NCBI RefSeq assembly: GCF_022760955.1
Contig: NZ_JAKTNU010000004.1
Coordinates: forward strand, 51,894 to 115,893
Source: Thermus neutrinimicus
GTDB taxonomy: Bacteria; Deinococcota; Deinococci; Deinococcales; Thermaceae
Length of the DNA: 64,000 bases
Reading direction: 5' to 3'
The position numbers were made by a program, and so were the translations under genes. This document shows, in pieces, positions 7,260 to 15,848 of the stretch. The notes under the pieces were generated by a model, which saw only the letters and a program-made list of their open reading frames with translations, was not told the origin of the DNA and searched no databases. Within the stretch, counting starts at the first letter, position 1. Each line of letters begins with the position of its first letter.

Positions 7260-9578
7260 ATGCCGGACGTGTACAAAACCATCCTGGAGGCCATCCGCCC
7301 CCACCTGGGCGCCAGGGCCGAGGCGGTGCTGGAGGAGGGGCTAAAGCGCCTGGGCAAACGGCCCTCCGAGCTGGCACCGGCGGATGGGGCCCAGCTCCTG
7401 AAGGGCCTGGTCTACCGCGAGCTTCAGGCCCGCATGCGCCCGGAGGAGGCCAGGCGGCTTGTGGAGGGGGTCCTGGCCCAGATGGAAGGCCAAGGGACCA
7501 GGCTGGCCAAACTGGAACAGGGCTTGAAGCGCTTCGGGATCTACGTGGACTGGCCGGAGGTGGCCCGTCTCCGGGCCCTGGTCAACCGCCTGCGCCAGAC
7601 CCCGGACCCCGGGCTTTTGGCGGAGGGGGAGGAGCTTTTAGAGGCCCTGGAGGAGCGGCTGGAAGAGGCCCTGCTGCGCCAGGCCAAGGATCTGGCCCAC
7701 CTGGAGGAGGCCCTGGAGAGGGTGCGCCACCTGGGAGGGCCCAAGGTGCGAAGGCTGGAGAGCCTGGTGGAGACCATCCGCCAGGCCCAGGGAGAGGGAA
7801 TCCTGGCCCAGGCAGAGGTGGAGCGGGCCCGGAGCCTGGCCCTGGAGCTCCGGAAGTTCCTGGAGTCCAGCGCCGTCAAGGCCCCCACCCTGCCGGAGAT
7901 CGTCTTTGAAACCCAGGAAGCCCCCCCGGAAACCCCCTCCTCCCACCCCACCGACGTCTTCCTCACCGTGGAGGACGCCTCCGAGCTGGAAGGGGAGCTA
8001 TGGGTGGACCTCGAGGCCCTTTCCCAGGAGGCCAGCCAGAGGATCCTAGCCCTGGAGGTGGAGGAGGAGAGGCGCAGGCTGGAGGAGCTTTTAAGCCGCT
8101 ATGCCCCCCTGGTGGAGCGGGCCACGGTCAGCCCCCTTCTCGCCGAGGTTCAGGCCCTTTTGGACGCGGGCACCCCCGTGGGGGAGAAGCTCAAGGCCCT
8201 GGAGGAAGCCTTCCAGGAGGCCGAGAAAAACCTTCGGGCGGAGAAGCGGGCCCGCCTGATCCAGCTGGAGGAGGCCTTGCGCCTCCTCCCCCTGCCCGAG
8301 GAGGCCAAGCTCCCCCTAAAACGGGCCTTAGGGCTGGCGGAGGAAACCCTGGAGGAGGGGGGCTACCCTGACCTCCTTCCCCTGGAGGAGGAGCTTTGGC
8401 GCCTGGAGGAGGAGGCCCGGCGCAAGGCGGAGGAGGAAAGGCGCCTCCTCCAGGAAATGGAAGCCCTGGTGGCGGAGCTGGAGGGAAAGGGCGAGGCCTT
8501 CCACCCCCTTCGGGAAGAGCTGAAGGCCCTCCCCCTGGAAGCCCTTCCCCAAAGGCTTCCCGAGGTGCGGGCCCGGTATGCCGAGCTCCTCAAGGCCCAA
8601 GGGGAGGAGGCCGCCCTAAGGGCCAAGTTCGCCGAGGCGGCCAAGGCCCTGGAGGCCCTCAAGCCCGAGGCCCAGGCCCTGGGCCTCGAGGAGAGGGTGG
8701 CCGAGGCGGAAACCCTCCTGGCCCAGGGGAGCCTCCCCGACCTTGGGTCCTTACGGAAAAGCCTGGAGGACGCCAAGGCCCAGGCCCGGCAGAAAGCCCT
8801 TTTGGAGCTCTCCCGCCTCCAGGCCCTAGCGGAGCGGTTCCGCGGCTTCGGGGGGGAGGGGGTCTTGCGGGCCATCGCCGAGGAAAAGGGCAAGCCCCTC
8901 CCCGACCCCACCCCCATCGCCCGGGCCCTGGAGGCCCTAAAGCGCCGCATGGAGGCAAAGCGGGAGGAGCTCACCACCCGCCTCACCGGTTTCTTCGGGG
9001 CATACGCCCGCCTCGAAGGGTTCCAAAGCGAAACGAGCCGCCGCCTGAGGCCCCTCTTGCCGGTGCTCCAAAGCGCCCAGGAAAAACTTCCCCGCCTGGG
9101 ACCCCAAGGCCTCCTCCAGGTGGAGAAGACCCTGGGCCAGGCGGAGGCCCTCCTACGGGAGCTGGAACGGGAACGGGAAGCCGCCAAGGCCGTGCTCCAG
9201 GAGATCAGGGGCGAGGAGCTGGAGGCCCTCCTGGGGGTCTTGGACCAGGGAAGGACCCCGGCCCAGGCCAGGCCACCGGAGGCGCCCTCCGGGGCGACCC
9301 CCCCCGGGGAGATGGAGGGGGATCTCGCCCCCTTGCGCCTTCCCGGGGTGGAGGTCTTGGGCTACCTGGGGGAGGCTTTGCCCTTGCCCAAGGAACCCCT
9401 GGAGGCTTTGGTCCAGGCCCTGGAGCAGCTGGATAGAAGCCTGGGCCAGACCCGGGGACCCGCGGCCATCCTCCTGGGGGAGAAGGCCTTGGTCCTGGCC
9501 CCCCGCAAGGGCCGCACCCTGGTGGCCCTGCTGGAAAGGGCCAGCCTGTCCGCCTTCCTCCTGGAGCTCGCCCCCTAG
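7260..9578 (+). CDS. Large coiled-coil protein of unknown function
   Basis: A 772-aa, highly charged protein made almost entirely of Leu/Glu/Ala/Arg-rich heptads, for example LEEALERVRHLGG and RRKAEEERRLLQEMEA. It lacks a signal peptide and membrane segments, so it is probably a long cytoplasmic rod. The last 80 or so residues, ending LVALLERASLSAFLLELAP, look globular. The start is the ATG at 7260 with GGAG 7 bases upstream. A GTG at 7254 would overlap the channel stop as GTGA but sits too close to that site. Co-transcription with the MscS gene suggests a structural or scaffolding partner. I do not recognise a family. Confidence 0.75.
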   Translation: MPDVYKTILEAIRPHLGARAEAVLEEGLKRLGKRPSELAPADGAQLLKGLVYRELQARMRPEEARRLVEGVLAQMEGQGTRLAKLEQGLKRFGIYVDWPEVARLRALVNRLRQTPDPGLLAEGEELLEALEERLEEALLRQAKDLAHLEEALERVRHLGGPKVRRLESLVETIRQAQGEGILAQAEVERARSLALELRKFLESSAVKAPTLPEIVFETQEAPPETPSSHPTDVFLTVEDASELEGELWVDLEALSQEASQRILALEVEEERRRLEELLSRYAPLVERATVSPLLAEVQALLDAGTPVGEKLKALEEAFQEAEKNLRAEKRARLIQLEEALRLLPLPEEAKLPLKRALGLAEETLEEGGYPDLLPLEEELWRLEEEARRKAEEERRLLQEMEALVAELEGKGEAFHPLREELKALPLEALPQRLPEVRARYAELLKAQGEEAALRAKFAEAAKALEALKPEAQALGLEERVAEAETLLAQGSLPDLGSLRKSLEDAKAQARQKALLELSRLQALAERFRGFGGEGVLRAIAEEKGKPLPDPTPIARALEALKRRMEAKREELTTRLTGFFGAYARLEGFQSETSRRLRPLLPVLQSAQEKLPRLGPQGLLQVEKTLGQAEALLRELEREREAAKAVLQEIRGEELEALLGVLDQGRTPAQARPPEAPSGATPPGEMEGDLAPLRLPGVEVLGYLGEALPLPKEPLEALVQALEQLDRSLGQTRGPAAILLGEKALVLAPRKGRTLVALLERASLSAFLLELAP

Positions 9579-9584
9579 GGGTGG

Positions 9585-9590
9585 TACACT
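9585..9590 (+). promoter_or_regulatory. Putative -10 box of rel
   Basis: TACACT ends 5 bases before the ATG at 9596. This fits the leaderless pattern of the region, although the spacing is one base shorter than at the other genes. It starts 7 bases after the stop of the coiled-coil gene. Confidence 0.45.
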
Positions 9591-9595
9591 GGAAA

Positions 9596-11779
9596 ATGGT
9601 GGTATCCGTCCCGGCCCTTTGGGAAAAGCTTGCGCCCCTTCTAGATTACCTCCCGGCAGGGGAGCGGGAAAAGGTGCGGGAGGCCTACCTCTTCGCCGAA
9701 GAGGCCCACCGGGGCCAAGTGCGGAAAAGCGGGGAGCCCTACATCACCCATCCGGTGGCGGTGGCGGAGATCCTGGCCTCCTTGCGCATGGATGCGGATA
9801 CGGTGATGGCGGGCCTCCTCCACGACACCCTGGAGGACTGCGGGGTGGCCCCCGAGGAGCTGGAAAGGCGCTTTGGCCCTGGGGTGCGCAGGCTGGTGGA
9901 GGGGGAGACCAAGGTCAGCAAGCTCTACAAGCTGGCCAACCTCGAGGGGGAGGAAAAGCGGGCCGAGGACCTCCGCCAGATGTTCATCGCCATGGCGGAG
10001 GACGTGCGCATCATCATCGTGAAGCTGGCGGACCGCCTCCACAACCTCCGCACCCTGGAGCACATGCCTCCCGAGAAAAAACGGCGCATCGCCCAGGAAA
10101 CCCTGGAGATCTACGCCCCCCTGGCCCACCGCCTGGGGATGGGGCAGCTTAAGTGGGAGCTGGAGGACCTCTCCTTCCGCTACCTGCACCCCGAGGCCTA
10201 CCACGCCCTCCTCTCCCGCATCCAGGAAACCCAGGAGGCCCGGGAAGAGATCATCCGCAAGGCCATGGCGGCCCTGGAGGAAGCCCTAAGGCGGGACGAA
10301 CTACTCCAGGCCCAGCTCCAAGGCTTTGAGGTGACGGGCCGCCCCAAGCATCTCTACTCCATCTGGAAGAAGATGGAGCGGGAGGGGAAGGCCCTGGAGC
10401 AGATCTACGACCTGCTGGCGGTCCGGGTCATCCTGGACCCCAAGCCCGCCCCCACAGAGGAGGGCAAGGCCCTGAGGGAAAAGCAGGTCTGCTACCACGT
10501 GCTGGGCCTGGTCCACGCCCTGTGGCAACCCATCCCCGGAAGGGTCAAGGACTACATCGCCGTCCCCAAGCCCAACGGCTACCAGTCCCTCCACACCACG
10601 GTCATCGCCCTGGAAGGGCTTCCCCTGGAGGTGCAGATCCGCACCCAGAAGATGCACCGCATCGCCGAGTACGGGATCGCCGCCCACTGGCTTTACAAGG
10701 AGGGCCTCACCGACCCTGAGGAGCTAAAACGGCGGGTTTCCTGGCTTAAAAGCATCCAGGAGTGGCAGCAGGAGTTTTCCAGTTCCCGGGAGTTCGTGGA
10801 GGCGGTGACCCGGGACCTATTGGGCGGGAGGGTCTTCGTCTTCACCCCCAAGGGGCGGATCATCAACCTGCCCAAGGGGGCTACCCCCGTGGACTTCGCC
10901 TACCACATCCACACGGAGGTGGGGCACCACATGGTGGGGGCCAAGGTGAACGGGCGCATCGTTCCCCTCTCCTACGAGTTGCAAAACGGGGAGATCGTGG
11001 AGATCCTCACCAGCAAAAACGCCCACCCCTCCAAGGACTGGCTGGAGTTCGCCAAGACCCGGAGCGCCAAGAGCAAGATCCGCCAGTACTTCCGCACCCA
11101 GGAGCGCCAGGAAACCCTGGAACGGGGGCAGAACCTCCTGGAGCGCTACCTGAAGCGCCGCGGCCTCCCCAAGCCCAGCGACAGCCAGCTGGAGGAGGCC
11201 GCCAGGAGGCTGGGCCTCACCCCTTCCCCTGAGGAGCTTTACCTGGCCCTGGTCCTAAACCGCCTCACCCCCAAGCAGGTGGCGGAAAAGCTTTACCCCA
11301 AGGCCCTCCTCAAGCCGGAGAAGCCCAAGCCACCCCCCAGGAACGAGTGGGGGATCCGCCTGGAGCAGGACCTGCAGGCCCCCATCCGCCTGGCCTCCTG
11401 TTGCGAGCCCATGAAGGGGGACGCCATCCTGGGCTTCGTTACCCGGGGCCGGGGGGTTACCATCCACCGGGCGGACTGCCCCAACCTGCGCCGCATCCTC
11501 CAGGGGCCGGAGGCCGACCGGGTCATGGGGGCCTACTGGGAGGGGGTGGGGGGGAAGGTGGCCACCCTCGAGGTCCTGGCCCAGGACCGCGCCGGCCTCC
11601 TGCGGGACGTGATGCAGGTGGTGGCCGAGGCGGGGAAGAGCGCCTTGGGCTCGGAAACCCGGATCCTTGGCCCCTTGGCCCGCATCCGCCTCCGCCTCAT
11701 CCTTCAGGATGGGGAGCGGGAATCCCTGGTCCAGGCCATAAAGGGCGTGAAAAGCGTGCAGGAGGTGCGCTGGGTCTAG
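9596..11779 (+). CDS. rel: Bifunctional (p)ppGpp synthetase/hydrolase Rel
   Basis: Makes and degrades the stringent-response alarmone. The 727-aa protein has an N-terminal HD hydrolase domain with His52 (YITHPVAVAEIL) and the H76-D77 pair (LLHDTLED). Next comes a synthetase domain with the RVKDYIAVPKPNGYQSLHTTV segment. The RxKD motif there is that of bifunctional long RSH enzymes rather than the EXDD of synthetase-only RelA. A TGS domain (VFVFTPKGRIINLPKGA), a Cys-containing region and a C-terminal ACT domain follow. The start at 9596 follows a TACACT box by 5 bases; GTG 9599 is an alternative. Confidence 0.95.
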   Translation: MVVSVPALWEKLAPLLDYLPAGEREKVREAYLFAEEAHRGQVRKSGEPYITHPVAVAEILASLRMDADTVMAGLLHDTLEDCGVAPEELERRFGPGVRRLVEGETKVSKLYKLANLEGEEKRAEDLRQMFIAMAEDVRIIIVKLADRLHNLRTLEHMPPEKKRRIAQETLEIYAPLAHRLGMGQLKWELEDLSFRYLHPEAYHALLSRIQETQEAREEIIRKAMAALEEALRRDELLQAQLQGFEVTGRPKHLYSIWKKMEREGKALEQIYDLLAVRVILDPKPAPTEEGKALREKQVCYHVLGLVHALWQPIPGRVKDYIAVPKPNGYQSLHTTVIALEGLPLEVQIRTQKMHRIAEYGIAAHWLYKEGLTDPEELKRRVSWLKSIQEWQQEFSSSREFVEAVTRDLLGGRVFVFTPKGRIINLPKGATPVDFAYHIHTEVGHHMVGAKVNGRIVPLSYELQNGEIVEILTSKNAHPSKDWLEFAKTRSAKSKIRQYFRTQERQETLERGQNLLERYLKRRGLPKPSDSQLEEAARRLGLTPSPEELYLALVLNRLTPKQVAEKLYPKALLKPEKPKPPPRNEWGIRLEQDLQAPIRLASCCEPMKGDAILGFVTRGRGVTIHRADCPNLRRILQGPEADRVMGAYWEGVGGKVATLEVLAQDRAGLLRDVMQVVAEAGKSALGSETRILGPLARIRLRLILQDGERESLVQAIKGVKSVQEVRWV

Positions 11780-11784
11780 GTCGG

Positions 11785-12165
11785 CTAGAGGAGCTTTAGC
11801 CAAACCTCCCGCATCCTCGGCCCGTCGAACTCCGCCAGGAACACCTGCTGCCAGCGGCCAAGCCGAAGCCTTCCTCCCTCCGCAGGGAGGAGGAGGTGCA
11901 CCCCGGTGAGGAGGCTTTTCAGGTGGGCGTGGGAGTTCCCCTCCGCATGCCGGTCCTTGGGATGCACCCTGGGGGCCAGCTCCTCCAGGCGGGCCATGAG
12001 GTCGTGGGCCACATGGGGGTCCGCCCCCTCCTGTACGGTCAGGCCACAGGTGGTGTGGGGAACGAAGAGGTAGACCAAGCCGGTGTGTCCGGCCAAAGCC
12101 TCCTCCACCTGGCGGGTGATGTTCACCAAGCCCTCCTTGGGGGTGGAGATGCGGATGGCCTTCAT
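11785..12165 (-). CDS. YjbQ/UPF0047 family protein
   Basis: A 126-aa protein with the family signature: the VPHTTCGLTVQEG segment, the NSHAHLKSLLTG segment, and the W-Q-x-V-F-x-x-E-F-D-G-P ending. Members show weak thiamine-phosphate synthase activity in some bacteria; the physiological role is unsettled. I chose the ATG at 12165 because the -10 box TATGCT (12173-12178) ends 7 bases upstream. An ATG at 12177 would lie inside that box. It converges with rel across 5 bases. Confidence 0.8.
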   Translation of the reverse strand: MKAIRISTPKEGLVNITRQVEEALAGHTGLVYLFVPHTTCGLTVQEGADPHVAHDLMARLEELAPRVHPKDRHAEGNSHAHLKSLLTGVHLLLPAEGGRLRLGRWQQVFLAEFDGPRMREVWLKLL

Positions 12166-12196
12166 CCCTTTAAGCATACGGGGCCACCACGGCAAC

Positions 12197-12220
12197 ACCC
12201 TTAAGCAAGGGCTTAAGGGT
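12197..12220. repeat. Inverted repeat upstream of yjbQ
   Basis: Perfect 9-base arms ACCCTTAAG (12197-12205) and CTTAAGGGT (12212-12220) flank a 6-base loop. It lies between the methyltransferase stop and the yjbQ start, about 20 bases above the yjbQ -10 box. It could end the methyltransferase transcript, but there is no T-run. It could also be an operator overlapping the yjbQ -35 region. Confidence 0.5.
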
Positions 12221-12235
12221 AGCTCCGCCACGGCA

Positions 12236-13039
12236 TCAGGCCATGCGGGTGGCGCGCAAGGAGAAGCTCCTTTCGAGGCTGAAGGGCCGGTCCAAATCGC
12301 CGAACTCCCCTTGGGCCCAGGCCCAAAGCCTGGGCATGATGCCCTCGTGCACCTCCTCGGGAACCAGCTGGGTGAAGGAGTAAAGCCTTTCCTCCAGGGC
12401 CTCGAGGGCCTGGCGGAAGGTGCGCACCTCCTGCCAGCGGACCACCTCCCGGGCCTTGGGCTTAAGGCCCAGCCGCTTTAGGGCTTCCCCCACCTCCTCT
12501 AGCCGCCTTCTGTGCAGGCCCCGCACCACCTCCACGCCCTCCGCCTCCACCAAGGAACGCCACCTTTCCTGGATCCTGCGCTCCTCCTCCGCCTCCATCT
12601 CATCCCAGCCTTCCAGAAGCACCCCTCCCGGCTTCAGCACCCTCAGGGCCTCCGCCAGGGCCCTGGGCCAGTCGGGAAGGAGGTGCCAGAGGTGGACCAC
12701 GATCACCCCGTGCACGCTCTCGTCGGGCAGGGGGATGGCCCGGGCGTCGGCCTCTATGAGGCGCACCTTGCGCATAACCCCCGCCGCCTTCTGGCGGAAG
12801 ACCTCCAGCATGGCCGGATCCTTGTCCAAGGCCAGGTAGCGGTAGCCCCGGGCGATGAGGGGCAGGGCGATGCGCCCGGTACCCACCCCAAGCTCCAGGA
12901 GCACCGCCTCCTCCCCCCGCACCCCCAGGGCATTCCCTATGGCGGTGGCGATGCGGCCTGCCACCTCCGGCGGGTAGGCCCGGAGGCGGTCGTAGGCGTA
13001 AGCCATGCGCACGGAGGCCTTGGGCATCCTTCTTCTCAT
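12236..13039 (-). CDS. SAM-dependent class I methyltransferase
   Basis: A 267-aa protein with a class I methyltransferase core. Motif I is LLELGVGTGRIALPL, followed by an acidic residue at the end of strand 2 (LALDKDP), the IEADARAIPLPDESV segment, and VLKPGGVLLEGWDE after the fourth strand. This is the UbiE/Methyltransf_11 pattern; the substrate is unknown. The C-terminal 110 residues are helical and may bind substrate. I chose the ATG at 13039 because TATACC ends 6 bases upstream. An ATG at 13027 also has an adjacent GAAGG. Confidence 0.78.
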   Translation of the reverse strand: MRRRMPKASVRMAYAYDRLRAYPPEVAGRIATAIGNALGVRGEEAVLLELGVGTGRIALPLIARGYRYLALDKDPAMLEVFRQKAAGVMRKVRLIEADARAIPLPDESVHGVIVVHLWHLLPDWPRALAEALRVLKPGGVLLEGWDEMEAEEERRIQERWRSLVEAEGVEVVRGLHRRRLEEVGEALKRLGLKPKAREVVRWQEVRTFRQALEALEERLYSFTQLVPEEVHEGIMPRLWAWAQGEFGDLDRPFSLERSFSLRATRMA

Positions 13040-13044
13040 TTTAC

Positions 13045-13053
13045 GGGTATACT
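13045..13053. promoter_or_regulatory. Overlapping divergent -10 boxes
   Basis: The palindromic core GTATAC is read in both directions. TATACC on the minus strand (13045-13050) ends 6 bases before the methyltransferase ATG at 13039. TATACT on the plus strand (13048-13053) ends 7 bases before the GTG at 13061. The boxes share three base pairs, so both promoters cannot be bound at once. No clear -35 is visible on either side. Confidence 0.65.
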
Positions 13054-13060
13054 CCCTAGC

Positions 13061-14107
13061 GTGAAAGGGCTCATTTTGGCTGCCGGACGGGGCACGAGGC
13101 TCCGTCCCCTCACCCACACCAGGCCCAAGCCCGTGATCCGGGTGGCGGGAAGGCCCATCCTCCACTACGGCCTGGAGAACCTCCTGCAGGCGGGAATAGA
13201 GGAGATCGGGGTGGTGGTTTCCCCGGAAACGGAAAAGGACATCCGGGAGGCCCTTTCGGGCTACCGGGTGTGCTACATCCTGCAAGAGGAGCCCCAGGGC
13301 CTGGCCCATGCGGTGGCGGTGGCCCGCGATTTCCTGGGCCAAAGCCCCTTCGTCCTCTACCTGGGGGACAACCTCTTCCAAAAGGGGATCGCCCGCTTCC
13401 TCCAGGCCTTTTCCCCGGGGGTGAGTGCGGTGATCGCCCTGGTGCGGGTGGAAAACCCCAGCCAGTTCGGGGTGGCGGTGCTGGAGGGGGAAAGGATCCT
13501 ACGCCTTATGGAAAAGCCCAAGGAACCCCCCTCGGACCTGGCGGTGGCCGGGGTCTACGTCTTCACCCCGGAGGTGCTGGAGGTCATCGAGGGGCTCAAG
13601 CCCTCCGCCCGGGGGGAGTACGAGATCACCGACGCCATCCAGGGCCTCATCGACCGGGGGAGGAAGGTGGTGGGCGTGGAGGTGGAGGGATGGTGGAAGG
13701 ACACGGGCCGCCCCCAGGACCTCCTGGACGCCAACCGCCTCATCCTCGAGGAACTGGAACCCCAGGTGGAGGGGGAGGTGGTGGAAAGCCAGCTCACCGG
13801 GCGGGTGGTGGTGGCGAAGGGGGCTAGGGTTCTGAAAAGCACGGTGATCGGTCCCGCCTTCATCGGGGAGGGCGCCCTGGTGGAAGGAGCCTACATCGGG
13901 CCCTTCACCTCCCTCGGACCAGGGGCTAAGGTGGTGCGCTCGGAGGTGGAGTACTCCATCCTCGAGGACCACGCCCTCCTGGAGGACGTAACCCTGCGCC
14001 TGCAGGAGAGCATCCTGGGGGTAGGGGCAGAGGTGAAAAGCCGTGACGGCCTCCCCCGGGCCCACCGCCTGGTCCTGGGGGATCTCTCCCAGGTGGAGCT
14101 GGCCTGA
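13061..14107 (+). CDS. Nucleotidyltransferase, glucose-1-phosphate thymidylyltransferase-like with C-terminal beta-helix
   Basis: A 348-aa NDP-sugar pyrophosphorylase. The N-terminus has the nucleotide-binding signature LAAGRGTRLRPLTHTRPKP, followed by YLGDNLF and VEGWWKDTGRPQDLLDAN, which are typical of RmlA-like thymidylyltransferases. The last 100 residues, such as SQLTGRVVVAKGARV, show the hexapeptide pattern of a left-handed beta-helix. This is the long form seen in archaea and actinomycete-type enzymes. The sugar is not determined here and no rhamnose genes are nearby. The GTG start is supported by TATACT 7 bases upstream. Confidence 0.82.
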   Translation: MKGLILAAGRGTRLRPLTHTRPKPVIRVAGRPILHYGLENLLQAGIEEIGVVVSPETEKDIREALSGYRVCYILQEEPQGLAHAVAVARDFLGQSPFVLYLGDNLFQKGIARFLQAFSPGVSAVIALVRVENPSQFGVAVLEGERILRLMEKPKEPPSDLAVAGVYVFTPEVLEVIEGLKPSARGEYEITDAIQGLIDRGRKVVGVEVEGWWKDTGRPQDLLDANRLILEELEPQVEGEVVESQLTGRVVVAKGARVLKSTVIGPAFIGEGALVEGAYIGPFTSLGPGAKVVRSEVEYSILEDHALLEDVTLRLQESILGVGAEVKSRDGLPRAHRLVLGDLSQVELA

Positions 14108-14119
14108 AGGACACCCCAC

Positions 14120-15025
14120 ATGGCCGGGCTCCTGGACCTCCTCACCGAGGCCTACCAAAGCGGCGAGGCCCTAGCCCAAAGGCTTGGGGTAAGCCGTCAG
14201 GCGGTCTCCAAGGAGGCGAAAAGGCTCCTCGCCGAGGGCTTCCCCCTGGAGATGGGCCGGAAGGGCTACCGCATCCGGCCCGGAACCCCCCTCCCCCACC
14301 TCTTCCAGCCCCTGGGGCGGCTGGGCCGGCCCTACCGCTACCTGGGGCGGGTGGGGAGCACCCAGGACGTCCTTAGGGCCTGGGCGGAGGAGGGGGTGGC
14401 GGAGGGGGCCCTGGTCCTGGCCGAGGTGCAGGAAAGGGGCCGGGGAAGGCGGGGAAGGCGCTGGGAAAGCCGCCCGGGGGAAAGCCTCACCTTCTCCCTT
14501 CTCCTCCGCCCCACCCTTCCCCTCCCCTCCATGGGCCTCCTTCCCCTCCTTGCCGGCCTGGCCCTTTGGCGGGCGGTGGGGGTGGGGGGGCTCAAGTGGC
14601 CCAACGATCTCCTGGCTCCAGACGGCAGGAAGCTGGCCGGGGTCCTCTTGGAGGCCAAGGCCGAGGGGGAGGAGGTGGCCCATGTCCTCCTGGGGGTGGG
14701 GGTGAACGTGGACTGGGCTCCCGAGGGGGCCGCCGCCATAAGGGAGTTCTCTTCCCTTTCCCGGCGGGAGGTGCTTTTGGCCTTCCTCCTCCAGCTGGAA
14801 AACCTCCTCCCCCTTCTGGAGAACCCGGAGGCCCTCCTCTCCCTCTACCGGGAGGCCTCCTACACCCTGGGCCAAAGGGTGCGGGTCCAAACCCCTAGGG
14901 GGGTGGTGGAGGGGGTAGCGGAGGCCGTCCTTCCCGACGGGAGCCTCCTGGTGGAGGGGGTGAGGGTGGGAGCAGGCGAGGTGGCCCTGGTATCCCCCTT
15001 CCGCACCGGGGAGTCCGACCCTTGA
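14120..15025 (+). CDS. birA: Biotin-[acetyl-CoA-carboxylase] ligase BirA
   Basis: Attaches biotin to carboxylase carrier proteins through biotinyl-AMP. The 301-aa protein has an N-terminal helix-turn-helix (residues 1-50, with RLGVSRQAVSKEAKRLL), a catalytic domain with the adenylate loop GRGRRGRRW (107-115) and the KWPNDLL motif, and a small C-terminal domain. The intact HTH suggests it may also act as the biotin-sensing repressor, as in the bifunctional BirA class. It begins 12 bases after the nucleotidyltransferase, with GAAGGA upstream. Confidence 0.92.
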   Translation: MAGLLDLLTEAYQSGEALAQRLGVSRQAVSKEAKRLLAEGFPLEMGRKGYRIRPGTPLPHLFQPLGRLGRPYRYLGRVGSTQDVLRAWAEEGVAEGALVLAEVQERGRGRRGRRWESRPGESLTFSLLLRPTLPLPSMGLLPLLAGLALWRAVGVGGLKWPNDLLAPDGRKLAGVLLEAKAEGEEVAHVLLGVGVNVDWAPEGAAAIREFSSLSRREVLLAFLLQLENLLPLLENPEALLSLYREASYTLGQRVRVQTPRGVVEGVAEAVLPDGSLLVEGVRVGAGEVALVSPFRTGESDP

Positions 15026-15076
15026 GTGTTCTGGGCTTAGATTTCCCAAAGCGTTTGTGCTAGGATAAGGCCAGGT

Positions 15077-15505
15077 ATGTTTGCCCGCATCTTCACCAAG
15101 GAAGAGGCCGACGCCCTCTTGCCCGAGATCCAGCGGGTCCTCTCCCAGATGCGGCAGGCCCGGAAGGAGCTCTCCCAGGTGCAGGCCCGGCTTCCCGAAG
15201 CCCGGGGGCTGGAGCGGAGGGCCCTCGAGGAGGAAGCCCGCTTCCTCCTGGGCTCCCTGGAGGCCGACGCCCGTTACCTGGCCTCCTTGGGCGTCTTCCT
15301 CAAGGACCTGGACCGGGGCCTGGTGGACTTCCCCGCCCGGGTGGGCGGAGAGGTGGTCTTCCTCTGCTGGCAGGAAGGCGAGCCCGAGGTGGCCCACTAC
15401 CATCCCTTGGCGGGGGGGTTTGCCGAACGGCGCCCCTTAGAGGGGGAGGCTAACGGCCCTCTTCCCCAGGCCTCCCGCCCCGGCGAAACTCGGCCAGGCG
15501 CTTAA
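15077..15505 (+). CDS. DUF2203 family protein
   Basis: A 142-aa protein with the DUF2203 layout: an N-terminal FTKEEADALLPEI segment, a helical middle (residues 15-75), then the LKDLDRGLVDFPA and VVFLCWQEGEPEVAHYH signatures. Function is unknown. A TAGGAT box (15061-15066) ends 10 bases before the ATG. The last 56 bases overlap the 3' end of the convergent metallopeptidase gene. The final 20 or so residues (NGPLPQASRPG...) look poorly conserved and could simply reflect that overlap. Confidence 0.78.
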   Translation: MFARIFTKEEADALLPEIQRVLSQMRQARKELSQVQARLPEARGLERRALEEEARFLLGSLEADARYLASLGVFLKDLDRGLVDFPARVGGEVVFLCWQEGEPEVAHYHPLAGGFAERRPLEGEANGPLPQASRPGETRPGA

Positions 15506-15848
15506 GGTCCTCCCGCACCAGGTCGTCGCGGCCCGCCAAGGACTCCAGGTGGTGCCTAAGCTCGTGGAGGAGGGTTTCCCAGACCTCTTCCTCCCAGTCA
15601 AATCCCGGCCCCGCCACCTTCTGGAAGGAGCCGTAGTAGAGGGCGATGTGCCGCCCAAGCCCCTCAAAGCCCCGGAAGGCCGAAGGGGGGCCGGGGTCCA
15701 GGTACTCCCCAAGCCGCCACACCCCCTTTAGCCCGGGCTCCGGCTTGGCCTGGGGAAGCACGTGCACCCCCTGAAGCTCCCGCTTGAAGGCCTCAGGGAT
15801 CTCCGCCCAAAGCCTTTCCACCAGCGCCACGAAGGCCTCGTAGGTCAT
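15450..15848 (-). CDS. Zincin-like metallopeptidase family protein
   Basis: A 132-aa protein with a zinc-binding HELRH motif (His95, Glu96, His99) in a helix, as in the small Zincin_1 / DUF1025-type family. No signal peptide, so it should be cytoplasmic. No substrate is known for most members. The start ATG overlaps the rlmH stop as ATGA, suggesting co-translation. Its 3' end overlaps the DUF2203 gene by 56 bases on the opposite strand. Confidence 0.78.
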   Translation of the reverse strand: MTYEAFVALVERLWAEIPEAFKRELQGVHVLPQAKPEPGLKGVWRLGEYLDPGPPSAFRGFEGLGRHIALYYGSFQKVAGPGFDWEEEVWETLLHELRHHLESLAGRDDLVREDLKRLAEFRRGGRPGEEGR

